This document shows positions 9,109-18,119 of a stretch of DNA of 64,000 bases, in pieces (position 1 is the stretch's first letter; the number at the start of each line of letters is the position of its first letter). The position numbers and the translations under genes are program-made. The notes beneath the pieces were generated by a model, which worked only from the letters and a program-made list of their open reading frames with translations, had not been told where the DNA came from and did not search any database. Origin of the DNA: Bifidobacterium castoris (lineage in GTDB: Bacteria > Actinomycetota > Actinomycetes > Actinomycetales > Bifidobacteriaceae); contig NZ_QXGI01000005.1 in assembly GCF_003952025.1 (NCBI RefSeq), positions 1 through 64,000 on the forward strand, read 5' to 3'.

Positions 9109-9210
9109 GTTTCCTCCTTGGTGGTTCAGGCACGGGCTGAGACGGCCATACGCCGCCGCAATCCGTCTTGCTGCCTACCATCTTCGTGCCGCGGGAGGCG
9201 TCAGGGAACC

Positions 9211-9238
9211 GGAAATAGCCACCGGTGAACAAATGCGG
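9211..9238. repeat. 28-bp dispersed motif, copy A
   Basis: A 28-bp sequence containing GGAAATAGCC and GTGAACAAATG is found here and again at 50520-50547 with about 25 of 28 bases identical. Both copies lie outside genes. Confidence 0.6.
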
Positions 9239-9240
9239 AG

Positions 9241-9580
9241 CGCGGTATGCGGAAGCGCGGGGCGCGAGTGTGGGTGCCGGCACGGGCGTGAGCGCGGGGG
9301 CACGTACTGCGTACGTATGCGCGGCGCGGGACGCCTACGGGCGGATTCACGTCACACCGCGCGCATACATACGCCACGCAGGACGCCACCGAGTCAGGCT
9401 GCGTCACACAGCGCGCACAGATACGCAGCACGGGACACCGGCGGCCGAATTCGCGTCTTGCCTAGCGCATGCATACGCAGCATGGGGCGGTACAAGCCTG
9501 ATCCGCGTCACAGAGCGCGCATACATACGCAACACGCGACGTCAGCGGGCGAATCAGTGGCTCGCGTCCTGAGTCAGCAC
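9241..9580 (+). repeat. 52-bp degenerate tandem repeat array 1
   Basis: About six units with a core like GCGCATACATACGC. Core positions fall at about 9316, 9368, 9420, 9472 and 9524, giving a steady 52-base step. Units are only partly conserved. They contain alternating purine-pyrimidine stretches. It lies in the 652-base gap 9109-9760, in which I see no gene. Confidence 0.75.
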
Positions 9581-9760
9581 ACCGCATCCCGTCTGATCAG
9601 TGCGCTGAACGACGGTTAGCCGCAACCGGAATCGAATTGGTCAGCGGAGAAGCGCAATGGGTCGCCGCTGACACGGTTCACATAGACGCCGGGTTCGTGC
9701 AAGCAATCACATGCATTGAGCGAAGAGTGGTTCGTCGGCGGAACGCCACTTGATCACGCG

Positions 9761-10579
9761 TCACTTGACGTTGACGGTCTTTTCCTCGACGACCTCTTGG
9801 GGAACACCGCCGAAAAGCTTAACGGTCACAGGAGAATCGCCCTTGAGTGTGAACACTTCGTAATACGTGGTTTTGACCCCTGGCTGAATCTTCTCCGTCA
9901 TGGAGTTGCTTACTTTCTCATACATCGGGGCATCCAAGGACAGCATTCCCATATTCAGAGTCTTTCCGTTCTGATAAGCGTCCACGTTCGCGAAGGTGGT
10001 CATGAAGCTTTTATCCTCATCCGAATTGTTTTCCCAATCGACCGCAACGATGATCACCTGATGGCCGTAGCCATCCTCCTGCACCTTGGTGCCCGAGATC
10101 TGCATATTGTAGGTTTCAGGTGAGTATTTGTCTCCCCCGACCTTGCTCTGATCGCTGGAACCGCCACCACTCTTCGAATCCGAGCCTGCGAGATCGGAAT
10201 CTGCGCTGGAGTCCTTGCCATCGGCGCCGTTTGCGCTCTCATTGTTCTTGTTCTGCGCATCGGCATTCGTCTGCTCGGCGGCAACCGAATCGTCTTCCTT
10301 GGCCGGCGCAGTGGCACGTCCGATTGCAAAACCGGCTCCGCCACCCGCCAGTAGCGCGATCACCGCGATCACAATCGTCACCCACACAGCCACACCCTTT
10401 GATTTCGACTGCATCGGCGCCTGTCCATAGCCATTCGAACCATACGGCTGCTGACCATCCAATCCGTAGCCGTTATTCTGCGGGTATTGCGCTTCCGGGT
10501 ACATTGGCCCCTGCTGCGCGACCTGCGGCTGCTGAGGCTGTCCCGACTGGCCGTTCCACTGATTGTACTGATCCGACAT
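9761..10579 (-). CDS. DUF5067-type single-TM surface protein
   Basis: A membrane-anchored extracytoplasmic protein. Residues 1-60 are a Gln/Pro/Gly/Tyr-rich cytosolic tail, about 64-88 a single TM helix, then a 60-residue Asp/Ser/Gly/Lys-rich linker, then a beta-rich domain starting near YNMQISGTKVQEDGYG and holding VAVDWENNSDED and PGVKTTYYEVFTLKG. That pattern (an immunoglobulin-like fold that measures up to VxWxNxSD) is what DUF5067 domains show; I infer the family from it. Likely a surface or envelope protein of unknown function. No neighbours on either side within 400 bases, so monocistronic. Confidence 0.7.
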   Translation of the reverse strand: MSDQYNQWNGQSGQPQQPQVAQQGPMYPEAQYPQNNGYGLDGQQPYGSNGYGQAPMQSKSKGVAVWVTIVIAVIALLAGGGAGFAIGRATAPAKEDDSVAAEQTNADAQNKNNESANGADGKDSSADSDLAGSDSKSGGGSSDQSKVGGDKYSPETYNMQISGTKVQEDGYGHQVIIVAVDWENNSDEDKSFMTTFANVDAYQNGKTLNMGMLSLDAPMYEKVSNSMTEKIQPGVKTTYYEVFTLKGDSPVTVKLFGGVPQEVVEEKTVNVK

Positions 10580-10659
10580 GGTCGTCCCCTTCCCTGTCCC
10601 TTGGTGGCGTGCGCACCATCGTGCCTCTGCCCATCGTACCGAAAGTCCTTCCTCCGTAG

Positions 10660-10893
10660 AACATCGGCCAATCTAGCGCGAACAGCAGACATATCCGGAT
10701 CCGGCATGCACATCTTCAACCAGTCGTCGAGGGAGAATGACGACGACGCCTCATATGGCTTGAAGATCCTATACTGCTGCGCTTTCCCTTCGCTTTCCTT
10801 GAGATGCGCGAACAGTTGCCGTCTCGCCAGATGCTCAGCATCGCCCCATTCGCTCGGGCAACAGTCGGAGTCTACGTCGTATACCGTCTGCAC
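10660..10893 (-). pseudogene. possible decayed coding fragment
   Basis: An open stretch starting at a GTG (10893) encodes about 80 residues with natural-looking composition (HLARRQLFAHLKES, SLDDWLKMCMPDPDMSAV), then runs out of frame into the start of the DUF5067 gene. No convincing ribosome site. It could be a remnant of a degraded gene or chance. The rest of the gap 10580-11030 holds only a hairpin near 10943. Confidence 0.25.
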
Positions 10894-10942
10894 CAGAGAG
10901 GAACTATACCATCCTCACGGAGATGCTCCGTCCTTTTCGCCA

Positions 10943-10960
10943 ATCCCCGCACATGCGGGG
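10943..10960. other. CRISPR-repeat-like hairpin
   Basis: A C/G hairpin (CCCCGC with GCGGGG) whose core on the minus strand matches 16 of 18 central bases of the type I-E repeat found at 22147. Flanks do not match, and no second copy occurs at CRISPR spacing, so it may simply be a hairpin past the gene at 11031. Confidence 0.3.
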
Positions 10961-11030
10961 CATGCTCGAAGCATCGCTATACAGGCGGCTCACTCCCGCG
11001 CTTGCAGGACCTTTTTAGGATAAGCCCCCT

Positions 11031-12302
11031 CTACCCCTGCCGCACCTCCGGCCATTTCGCATCCCCCGGCACATCGGCGAGCGCATCGCCCACGCCCAAG
11101 ACCTCCGCCCAGTACTCCATCGGCTGGTCGTACGGCTTCGCATCTCCCCCGCGCGACTGCAGCACGGCCTTCGCGGCGTGCACGTCCTCGCCGGTCAGTC
11201 CGCTGAAATACGATTCAAGACGCCCGAGGCGCTCCGGATCGTAGAACAGGTCGCCGACGATCTGCGTGAGTCGCTCGGCGCGCTCCACCGGCAGTGAATC
11301 CCAGTGCCGCATCTCGATGAAGTTCTTCAGGCGCACGTCGTTGAAATGCGTCGAGAGCACATGGTTGATTTCGTAGTCGTTGAGCTCGCGGTCCGGGTAG
11401 ACGTCGGCCGCGTTCGAATAGAACGCCGCGAACTCGAGCTCATGTTCGGGGCGTCCTTTGTATTCGGGCGTGTGCGTCAGGTCGGCGAACATGAGCGGCG
11501 TGCTGAGCACATCCGCCGCGTAGTCCTCCCAGCCGAATCGTTCGTCGTAGAGTCCCGGCGTCACGTTCGTGCGCTGCACGTCGAGGTAGTCCCACATCCG
11601 CTGACGGCACAGCGGCCATGGGTTGCGTTCGCCTTCGAAATACGGGGTGTTGCGGAAGAACCATGCGAGAATCGGGCCGATCGCGGTGCCGAGCCGCATC
11701 TTGTCGATCGCGTCGCGTTCGCTCGTGTAGTCGATGCTCACCTGCGTCGACGCCGACGCGCGCATCATGCACGGACCGAACTGGCCGACGCGCCCCAGAT
11801 ACTCGTTCATCGCCGCGTAGCGTCGTTTCGGGTTGAGCGGGATGTCGGCGTACGACGTCTTCGGCTGGTACCCGTAGTTGACGAGGCGGAATCCGAGTTC
11901 GTCGAGGATCGGCTGCGCCTCTTCGATGAACCGACCATACAACGCGCGCAGTTCCTCCGGCTTGCGCAGGACACCGATCGACGTTTCGATCTGGCCGCCG
12001 GGTTCCAGCGATACGGCGAGCCCCTCACGCCCCAATCCGACCAGATGGTCGCCCTGCCAGTATTCCTGATCGGCGTCGTAGTAAGGCCGCAGACGCCGCA
12101 GCAACTCCTCCACACCGTTCGGCTCGCCGTAGGTGACGGCCGTGTCGTCGGCGTTGCGCACCGGCAGATGCTCGATCTCCACGCCGAAGCCTCCGGTACC
12201 GGGCGCGGAGCATCCCTGTTCGAAGAAACGGACAAGACTGCGCACATGCCTCGAATTCGGCTCGACAAGCGAATGCGCGTATGAGACTCGTAGTGTTGTC
12301 AT
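11031..12302 (-). CDS. gshA: glutamate-cysteine ligase, GCS2 family
   Basis: Gamma-glutamylcysteine synthetase of the GCS2 (plant/proteobacterial, EgtA-like) family, which joins glutamate and cysteine using ATP. The substrate/ATP-binding motifs GVEIEHLPV near the N-terminus and SLEPGGQIETS mid-protein are diagnostic, as is NEYLGRVGQFGPCMMRASASTQ. 423 aa with the start at the ATG at 12302; a longer frame runs through an AT-richer promoter-like stretch and is unlikely. The upstream ribosome site is weak. No glutathione synthetase (gshB) is in the window, so the product may be gamma-glutamylcysteine itself or feed an enzyme elsewhere. Single gene; the next gene upstream has a separate 170-base gap. 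Confidence 0.85.
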   Translation of the reverse strand: MTTLRVSYAHSLVEPNSRHVRSLVRFFEQGCSAPGTGGFGVEIEHLPVRNADDTAVTYGEPNGVEELLRRLRPYYDADQEYWQGDHLVGLGREGLAVSLEPGGQIETSIGVLRKPEELRALYGRFIEEAQPILDELGFRLVNYGYQPKTSYADIPLNPKRRYAAMNEYLGRVGQFGPCMMRASASTQVSIDYTSERDAIDKMRLGTAIGPILAWFFRNTPYFEGERNPWPLCRQRMWDYLDVQRTNVTPGLYDERFGWEDYAADVLSTPLMFADLTHTPEYKGRPEHELEFAAFYSNAADVYPDRELNDYEINHVLSTHFNDVRLKNFIEMRHWDSLPVERAERLTQIVGDLFYDPERLGRLESYFSGLTGEDVHAAKAVLQSRGGDAKPYDQPMEYWAEVLGVGDALADVPGDAKWPEVRQG

Positions 12303-12471
12303 AAGAGCCCATAGTAACGTGCGCGGCTCGGGACACGGCGTCGATGTTCTAAAACTTCCTGATAATCTATACAAATCGCCGAGCATTGTGACCAACGCCG
12401 TCGTCCATCCGCCCACGCACACGGTTTCATCGACCCGTCCGCCGCCGCGGAGCGGCGAAGACGGCCGCGCG

Positions 12472-15400
12472 TCAGCGACGCGCGGCTTTCTTCGCCGCCG
12501 CGATCATCAGCTTGATCCTGTTGAGCTGGTTCGCCTCGCTCGCGCCCGGATCGTAGTCGATCGACACGATGTTCGCCTCCGGGTACATCCTGCGGATCTT
12601 GCCGAACATGCCGCGTCCGGTCACATGGTTCGGCAGGCAGGCGAAGGGCTGCGCGCAGATGACGTTCGGGCAGCCGGATTCGATGAGCTCGACGATCTCG
12701 CCGCTCAGGAGCCATCCTTCGCCGGCCTGCACGCCGATCGACGTGACGGTCGCCGCCTTCTTCACGAGCTCGCCCATCGGCAGGTCCTTCTCGAACTTGC
12801 CGCCGCTGGCGTCGAGCGCGTCGTGCACCGGTTTCATGTAGGCGTGGATGACGCCCTTGAACGCGCCCATCAGCGCCTTGTTGCGCCCCAGGCCGATGTT
12901 GTGCGCGTTCCATTCGTTGATGTACGGGCGCATCGTCATGAAGTCGATGATGCCCGGCACGACGGCTTCGCAGTCCTGCGATTCGATGACGTCGACGACG
13001 TGGTTGTTCGCGTCCGGATGGTATTTGACGAGGATCTCGCCGACGACGCCGACGCGCACCTTGCGCGGCACGTCGCGCAGCGGCAGCGCGTCGAAGCCGC
13101 GCACGATGCCCTTGACGAGCGCCGCGTACGTCCAGTGCCCGCGCCCGTAGAGCATCTTCGCTGTCCGCGAGTTGCCGTGGTTGAGCAGCGTCTCGCGCAC
13201 GATCGTGTTCCAGCGTTCGTACAGCCGGTTCGCGCTGCCCGGCCGCTGTTCGTACGGCCGCACACGGTAGAGGCATTTCATCAGCAGGTCGCCGATGATG
13301 AGCGCCTTCGCCGCCCGGTGCAGCAGCGGCACCGTCGGCGTGAAGCCGGGGTTGTCGACGAATCCCTGCGTCGAGATCGCGAGCACAGGGATCTGCGGAT
13401 ATCCGGCGTCGATCAGCGCCTTGCGGATCAGGCCGTAGTAGTTCGTCGCCCTGCACATGCCGCCGGTCTGCGAGATCGCGAGCGCCGTCGTGTCCGGGTC
13501 GTAGCGTCCCGACTTGATGGCTTCGACGAGCTGGCCGACCGTCATGATCGCCGGGTAGCAAGCGTCGTTGTTCACGTATTTGAGTCCGGTCTCCACATCG
13601 GTCTTGTCGGCGTGCGTGAGCACGTCGAATTTGTAGCCGCTGGCGCGTACGGCGGCTTCGACGAGGCTGAAGTGGATGGGGCTCATCTGCGGCGCGACGA
13701 TCGTGTGCGTCTTGCGCATCGCCTTCGTGAACGGCACGTGCTGCGCGTAGTTGCTCATCGTGGCCTTCTGTGCGCGCGCATGCTTGGCGCCGTCGGCGCC
13801 GCGTGCGCCCATAATCGCGTCGAGCATCGCCTGGCGTCCGGGCGTCGGCGCCATCGTGCCGGTTTTGCGGAACGTCGATGTCAGCCGTGTGGACGCCGTC
13901 GTCGATGTCGTCGTCGCCGTCGTCGCCGTCGTCGAACGTGCGATGTCTGTGTCGGCGGCGGTCCCGCGCGCGTCGCGGCGCCCTTCGCGTTCCTCGACGG
14001 CGGCTTTGAGCGAGCGCAGTCGTATCTTGGCGGCGCCGAGGTTGCTCACTTCGTCGATTTTGAGCATCGTGTACACGTCGGCTTTGTCGGCGAGGATCTC
14101 GGCGACCTGGTCGGTCGTGATCGCGTCGAGGCCGCAGCCGAAGGAGTTGAGCTGCACGAGTTCGAGACCCGGCCAGTGCGCGACGAAGTCGGCGGCCTTG
14201 TACAGGCGCGCATGGTAGGCCCACTGGTTCATGACGCGCAGCGGCAGTTTTGTGACCTTGCGGTCGTCGACGTGGCGGAAGCCGTCGGCGTTGTGCGCAT
14301 GCGGGTCGGCTTCGCCGTCGGCGAGGTATGCGGTCAGGCGGGGCTTGTCTTCGGGGTTCAGCCAGCTGACGGAGTCTTCGGAGAGGACAACCATGCCGAG
14401 CGAGCAGATCGTCTCGGGGATGCCGTGGTTGATTTCGGGGTCGACGTGGTAGGGGCGCCCGGCGAGCACGATGCCGCGGCAGTCGTGCTCCTTCATGTAG
14501 GCGAGCGCGCGCAGCCCCTCCTGCTGCACGTCGTGTTTGAACACCTTGTCTTCGGCGTAGGCGGCGGCGACGGCCAGTTCGACCTCGTCGCGCGTGACGC
14601 CCGCCCAGGCGAACTCCTCGACGATGCGGTCGACCATGAGGTCGTGCTTGGACAGGTTGAAGTAGGGTTTCATGAACCGCACGCCGTCCTCGCGCAGCCG
14701 CGGCATGTTCGCGTCGACGACGACCGGGTAGTTGGCGACGATCGGACAGTTGAAATGGTTGTCCGATTCGGGCACGAGGTCGTCCTCGAAGCTCACGCAC
14801 GGGTAGAAGATCGTCTTGATGCCTTTGTTGAGCAGCCATGTGATGTGGCCGTGGACGAGTTTCGCCGGGTAGCAGATGTTCTCGGACGCGATCGATTCGA
14901 TGCCGGTCTCGAACAGTTCGTGGTTGCTTCGCCCGGAGATGACGACCTTGAAGCCGAGCGACGTGAGCAGGGTGAACCAGAACGGGTAGTTCTCGTACAT
15001 GTTGAGCACGCGCGGGATGCCGATCTCGCCGCGCGTCGCCTTCTTGTCGGTGAGCCGGCGGTACGCAAAGGCGCGCTTGTACTTGTAGTCGTAGAGGTTC
15101 GGCCGGTCGCTGCGTTTGCGTTTCGCGTCGCCGCCGCGTTCGCAGCGGTTGCCGGTCACGTAGCGCGAGCCGTCGTGGAACGTCGTGATCGTCAGCTTGC
15201 AGTGGTTCTGGCACAGCTTGCACACGTCGCGTTCGGTCGTCATCGACAGTTCGTCGAGCGCGTCGCCGGTGAGGATGCTCGAGACGGTGTGGTCCACGCC
15301 GTCGATGCGCGCCACGTGCGTGCCGGCGTCGGCGGTGTCGCCGTCCGTGTCGTCGGCGACGTCGTCGTAGTGCATGCGCGCGGTGAGCGCCGCGCCGTAC

Positions 15401-17442
15401 GCGCCCATCAGGCCGGCGATGTTCGGCCGCGTCACCTCGCGTTCGGTGAGCAGTTCGAAGGCGCGCAGCACGGCGTCGTTGAGGAAGGTGCCGCCCTGCA
15501 CGACGACGTTGTCGCCCAGCTCGCCCGAATCGCGCAGCTTGATGACCTTGTACAGCGCGTTGCGCACGACCGAATAGCACAGGCCGGCGGCGATGTCCTC
15601 GATGCCCGCCCCCTCCTTCTGCGCCTGCTTGACCGACGAGTTCATGAACACGGTGCAGCGCGAGCCGAGGTCGACCGGGGCCGTGGACTCGAGCGCGGCC
15701 TTCGTGAACTCCTCGATCGAAAGCCCCATCGACTGCGCGAAGGTCTGCAGGAACGAGCCGCAGCCGGACGAGCACGCCTCGTTGACGGCGATCGAATCGA
15801 TGACGCCGTCGTCGATCGCAAGGTATTTCATGTCCTGGCCGCCGATGTCGATGACGGCGGTGACGCCCGGGCACGTCATCTCGGCGCCGCGGTAGTGCGC
15901 CATCGTCTCGACGACGCCCTCGTCCAGGTGCAGTCCGGTCGTGATCAGGCCTTCGCCGTAGCCGGTCGCGCAGCTGCGCGCGATCCACGCGTCCTCGGGC
16001 AGCTCATGCTGGATGCGACGGACGATGTCGATCGCAGCGGTCAGCGGCGAGCCGTCGTTCGTCGCGTACGAGCTCCAGACGATTTCGCGGTCGTCGTTGA
16101 CGAGCGTCGCCTTGATCGTCGTCGAGCCGGCGTCGATGCCGAGAAAATGCGGGCCGTGCGCGCCGTCGAGCGTGCCGACGTGCACATGTTCGCGATGATG
16201 GCGGGCGTCGAAGGCCTCGCGGTCCTGCGCGCTCGCGAACAGCGGCGGCATCGTCGCCGTGTTCGCGCCCAGGTTGCTCAGGTCGGCGAGCGCGGCGATG
16301 ATCGCGTCGAGCGTGCGCGGCGGATAGTCGTCGGCATGTTCGATCTGGTCGGGTTCGCCGGCGGTGAGCGCCGCGCCGTACGCGACGTACAGGTGGGCGT
16401 CCTTGGGCGTGACGAATTCGTCGACCTTGCCGTCAAGCGCACGGCGGAACGCCTCGCGCAGCTCCGACATGAAGAACAGCGGGCCGCCGAGGAAGACGAC
16501 GGTGCCGTGGATCGGACGGCCGGCAGCGAGGCCGGCGATCGTCTGCGTCGCGACGGCCGTGAAGATCGACGCGGCCAGGTCGGGCTTGGCGGCGCCGTCG
16601 TTGATGAGCGGCTGCAGGTCGGTCTTCGCGAAGACGCCGCAGCGCGACGCGATCGGATACAGGTTCCCGTAGCGTTTCGCCATCTCGTTGAGGCCGGCCG
16701 CGTCGGTGTCCAGCAGCGTCGACATCTGGTCGATGAACGCGCCCGTGCCGCCGGCGCACGACCCGTTCATCCGCTGTTCGGGCGTCGGTTTGAGATACGT
16801 GATCTTCGCGTCCTCGCCGCCGAGTTCGATGATGACGTCGGCCTGCGGAATCTGCTCGTCGATCGCACGCGTCTCGGCGATCACCTCCTGCACGAACGGC
16901 ACATGGATCGCGTCAGCGAGCGCGAGGCCGCCAGATCCGGTGATCGCGAGGCGCACGGGCTCGCCGGCGCGGCCCTGCTCGGCGAGGCTGCGTTCGATGT
17001 CCTCGAGCAGCCCCTGCATCGTGGCGCGCACGTTCGCATGGTGGCGGCGGTAGTCGGCGAACAGCGGCGCATCGAGTGCATCCGAATCGTCAAGGACGAC
17101 GGCCTTGACGGTCGTCGAACCGATGTCGAGTCCGATGCGCAGCGGACGGCTGCGACGCGCCGCGGGCGCGGATGCCGCAGCAGATCCTGTTGCTGCAGCT
17201 GGCGCAGCCGGCCTAGCTGACGCACAAGATGCAGATGCCGCAGTCGTTGCAGGAGAGCCAGACGCTGCAACGGGCGCGGAAACAGCGGATGCAACGGACA
17301 CGGATGCCGCAGCACCCATGCCCGACGCGGCGGACCTGGATTGAGGGGACATCCCGGACCGCAGACTATCGGCTTGTGCCATCGACTCGCACTCCCCCGT
17401 CGTCACGTCGTCGATCGGCATCTGCTCCTCCGGATGAACCAT
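12472..17442 (-). CDS. giant acyl-CoA dehydratase activase / HgdB-type fusion
   Basis: A 1656-residue fusion of the 2-hydroxyacyl-CoA dehydratase activation family. After an Ala-rich linker (about 30-98) come two ASKHA-fold ATPase (BcrA/BadF) domains, opening with GLDIGSTT near residue 105 and GIDAGSTT near 436. The second holds the EACSSGCGSF Cys pair (about 557 and 561) that ligates a [4Fe-4S] cluster between subunits in the family. A DUF2229-like region follows from about 734 (CKLCQNHCKL, GNRCERGG) and the rest is HgdB-like with many Cys. Archetypal activators drive ATP-dependent one-electron transfer to dehydratases. Which substrate this protein serves is unknown; bifidobacteria are not known to ferment glutamate by this route. 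Start at 17442, with GAGG five bases upstream. Confidence 0.8.
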   Translation of the reverse strand: MVHPEEQMPIDDVTTGECESMAQADSLRSGMSPQSRSAASGMGAAASVSVASAVSAPVAASGSPATTAASASCASARPAAPAAATGSAAASAPAARRSRPLRIGLDIGSTTVKAVVLDDSDALDAPLFADYRRHHANVRATMQGLLEDIERSLAEQGRAGEPVRLAITGSGGLALADAIHVPFVQEVIAETRAIDEQIPQADVIIELGGEDAKITYLKPTPEQRMNGSCAGGTGAFIDQMSTLLDTDAAGLNEMAKRYGNLYPIASRCGVFAKTDLQPLINDGAAKPDLAASIFTAVATQTIAGLAAGRPIHGTVVFLGGPLFFMSELREAFRRALDGKVDEFVTPKDAHLYVAYGAALTAGEPDQIEHADDYPPRTLDAIIAALADLSNLGANTATMPPLFASAQDREAFDARHHREHVHVGTLDGAHGPHFLGIDAGSTTIKATLVNDDREIVWSSYATNDGSPLTAAIDIVRRIQHELPEDAWIARSCATGYGEGLITTGLHLDEGVVETMAHYRGAEMTCPGVTAVIDIGGQDMKYLAIDDGVIDSIAVNEACSSGCGSFLQTFAQSMGLSIEEFTKAALESTAPVDLGSRCTVFMNSSVKQAQKEGAGIEDIAAGLCYSVVRNALYKVIKLRDSGELGDNVVVQGGTFLNDAVLRAFELLTEREVTRPNIAGLMGAYGAALTARMHYDDVADDTDGDTADAGTHVARIDGVDHTVSSILTGDALDELSMTTERDVCKLCQNHCKLTITTFHDGSRYVTGNRCERGGDAKRKRSDRPNLYDYKYKRAFAYRRLTDKKATRGEIGIPRVLNMYENYPFWFTLLTSLGFKVVISGRSNHELFETGIESIASENICYPAKLVHGHITWLLNKGIKTIFYPCVSFEDDLVPESDNHFNCPIVANYPVVVDANMPRLREDGVRFMKPYFNLSKHDLMVDRIVEEFAWAGVTRDEVELAVAAAYAEDKVFKHDVQQEGLRALAYMKEHDCRGIVLAGRPYHVDPEINHGIPETICSLGMVVLSEDSVSWLNPEDKPRLTAYLADGEADPHAHNADGFRHVDDRKVTKLPLRVMNQWAYHARLYKAADFVAHWPGLELVQLNSFGCGLDAITTDQVAEILADKADVYTMLKIDEVSNLGAAKIRLRSLKAAVEEREGRRDARGTAADTDIARSTTATTATTTSTTASTRLTSTFRKTGTMAPTPGRQAMLDAIMGARGADGAKHARAQKATMSNYAQHVPFTKAMRKTHTIVAPQMSPIHFSLVEAAVRASGYKFDVLTHADKTDVETGLKYVNNDACYPAIMTVGQLVEAIKSGRYDPDTTALAISQTGGMCRATNYYGLIRKALIDAGYPQIPVLAISTQGFVDNPGFTPTVPLLHRAAKALIIGDLLMKCLYRVRPYEQRPGSANRLYERWNTIVRETLLNHGNSRTAKMLYGRGHWTYAALVKGIVRGFDALPLRDVPRKVRVGVVGEILVKYHPDANNHVVDVIESQDCEAVVPGIIDFMTMRPYINEWNAHNIGLGRNKALMGAFKGVIHAYMKPVHDALDASGGKFEKDLPMGELVKKAATVTSIGVQAGEGWLLSGEIVELIESGCPNVICAQPFACLPNHVTGRGMFGKIRRMYPEANIVSIDYDPGASEANQLNRIKLMIAAAKKAARR

Positions 17443-17589
17443 CACTACCTCATTCGTTATTCGCTCGCGGCATTCGCTCGCGGCGTCCGGCAATGGCGTG
17501 ACTCCACCATTTGCGCCCGATATGTCGGGTTTCGTTTCCCTGAGAAACCCTCATACGGCAATCATTACAGCATAGTCATGCCTCGGTAC

Positions 17590-18117
17590 GTTTACGGCGC
17601 CGGCCACCAGCATCCCCGTACCCCAGCGCGTCGCATCGCGCGCACCCATACGCGCTGCACGACGCACACCCCCATCCCAGCGTCCCGTCGCACGCACGCA
17701 TACGCGCCACAAGTCGCACAGCCACACCCCAACGTCCCACTGCGCGCACCCATACGCACCACAGGACGCACAGCCCACCCCAACGTCTTGTCGCACGCAC
17801 CCCTGCGCACAGCAGGACGCACACCCCCATCCCAGCGTCCCGCACCGCGCACGCATACGCACAGCAGGACGCACAGCCCACCCCAACGTCCCGTACCGCG
17901 CAGCCGCACGCATCCCGCGATGCACCACCGCATATCAGCGTCCCGCACCGCGCACGCATACGCGCCACAAGTCGCACAGCCACACCCACACATCCCGCTC
18001 CGCGCACCCGTACGCATCCCGCAACGCACAACCACACATCGGCGTCCCACAGTGCGTAGCCATACGCGCCGCAAGTCGTGCAATCGCACACCAGCGTCAC
18101 ACGCTGCGCACACGTCC
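17590..18117 (+). repeat. 52-bp degenerate tandem repeat array 2
   Basis: About ten units with core ACCGCGCACGCATACGC. Core positions near 17647, 17699, 17751, 17803, 17854, 17957, 18008 and 18061 give 51-53 base steps; one unit (about 17905) is diverged. It fills the 677-base gap between the activase start and the next stop codon. Open frames across it are artefacts, since the step is not a multiple of three. Confidence 0.8.
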
Positions 18118-18119
18118 AT

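Noticed and set aside
12133-17220. Very long plus-strand open frame opposite the activase gene
   Set aside because: An antisense shadow caused by GC-rich codons: residue composition is Arg/Val/Asp-heavy and low in complexity, there is no ribosome site, and the minus-strand gene has clear family motifs.
17590-18117. The ~52-bp arrays as CRISPR arrays
   Set aside because: No exactly conserved repeat of 24-40 bases, the between-core parts are themselves repeated among units, no cas genes, and unit boundaries drift.
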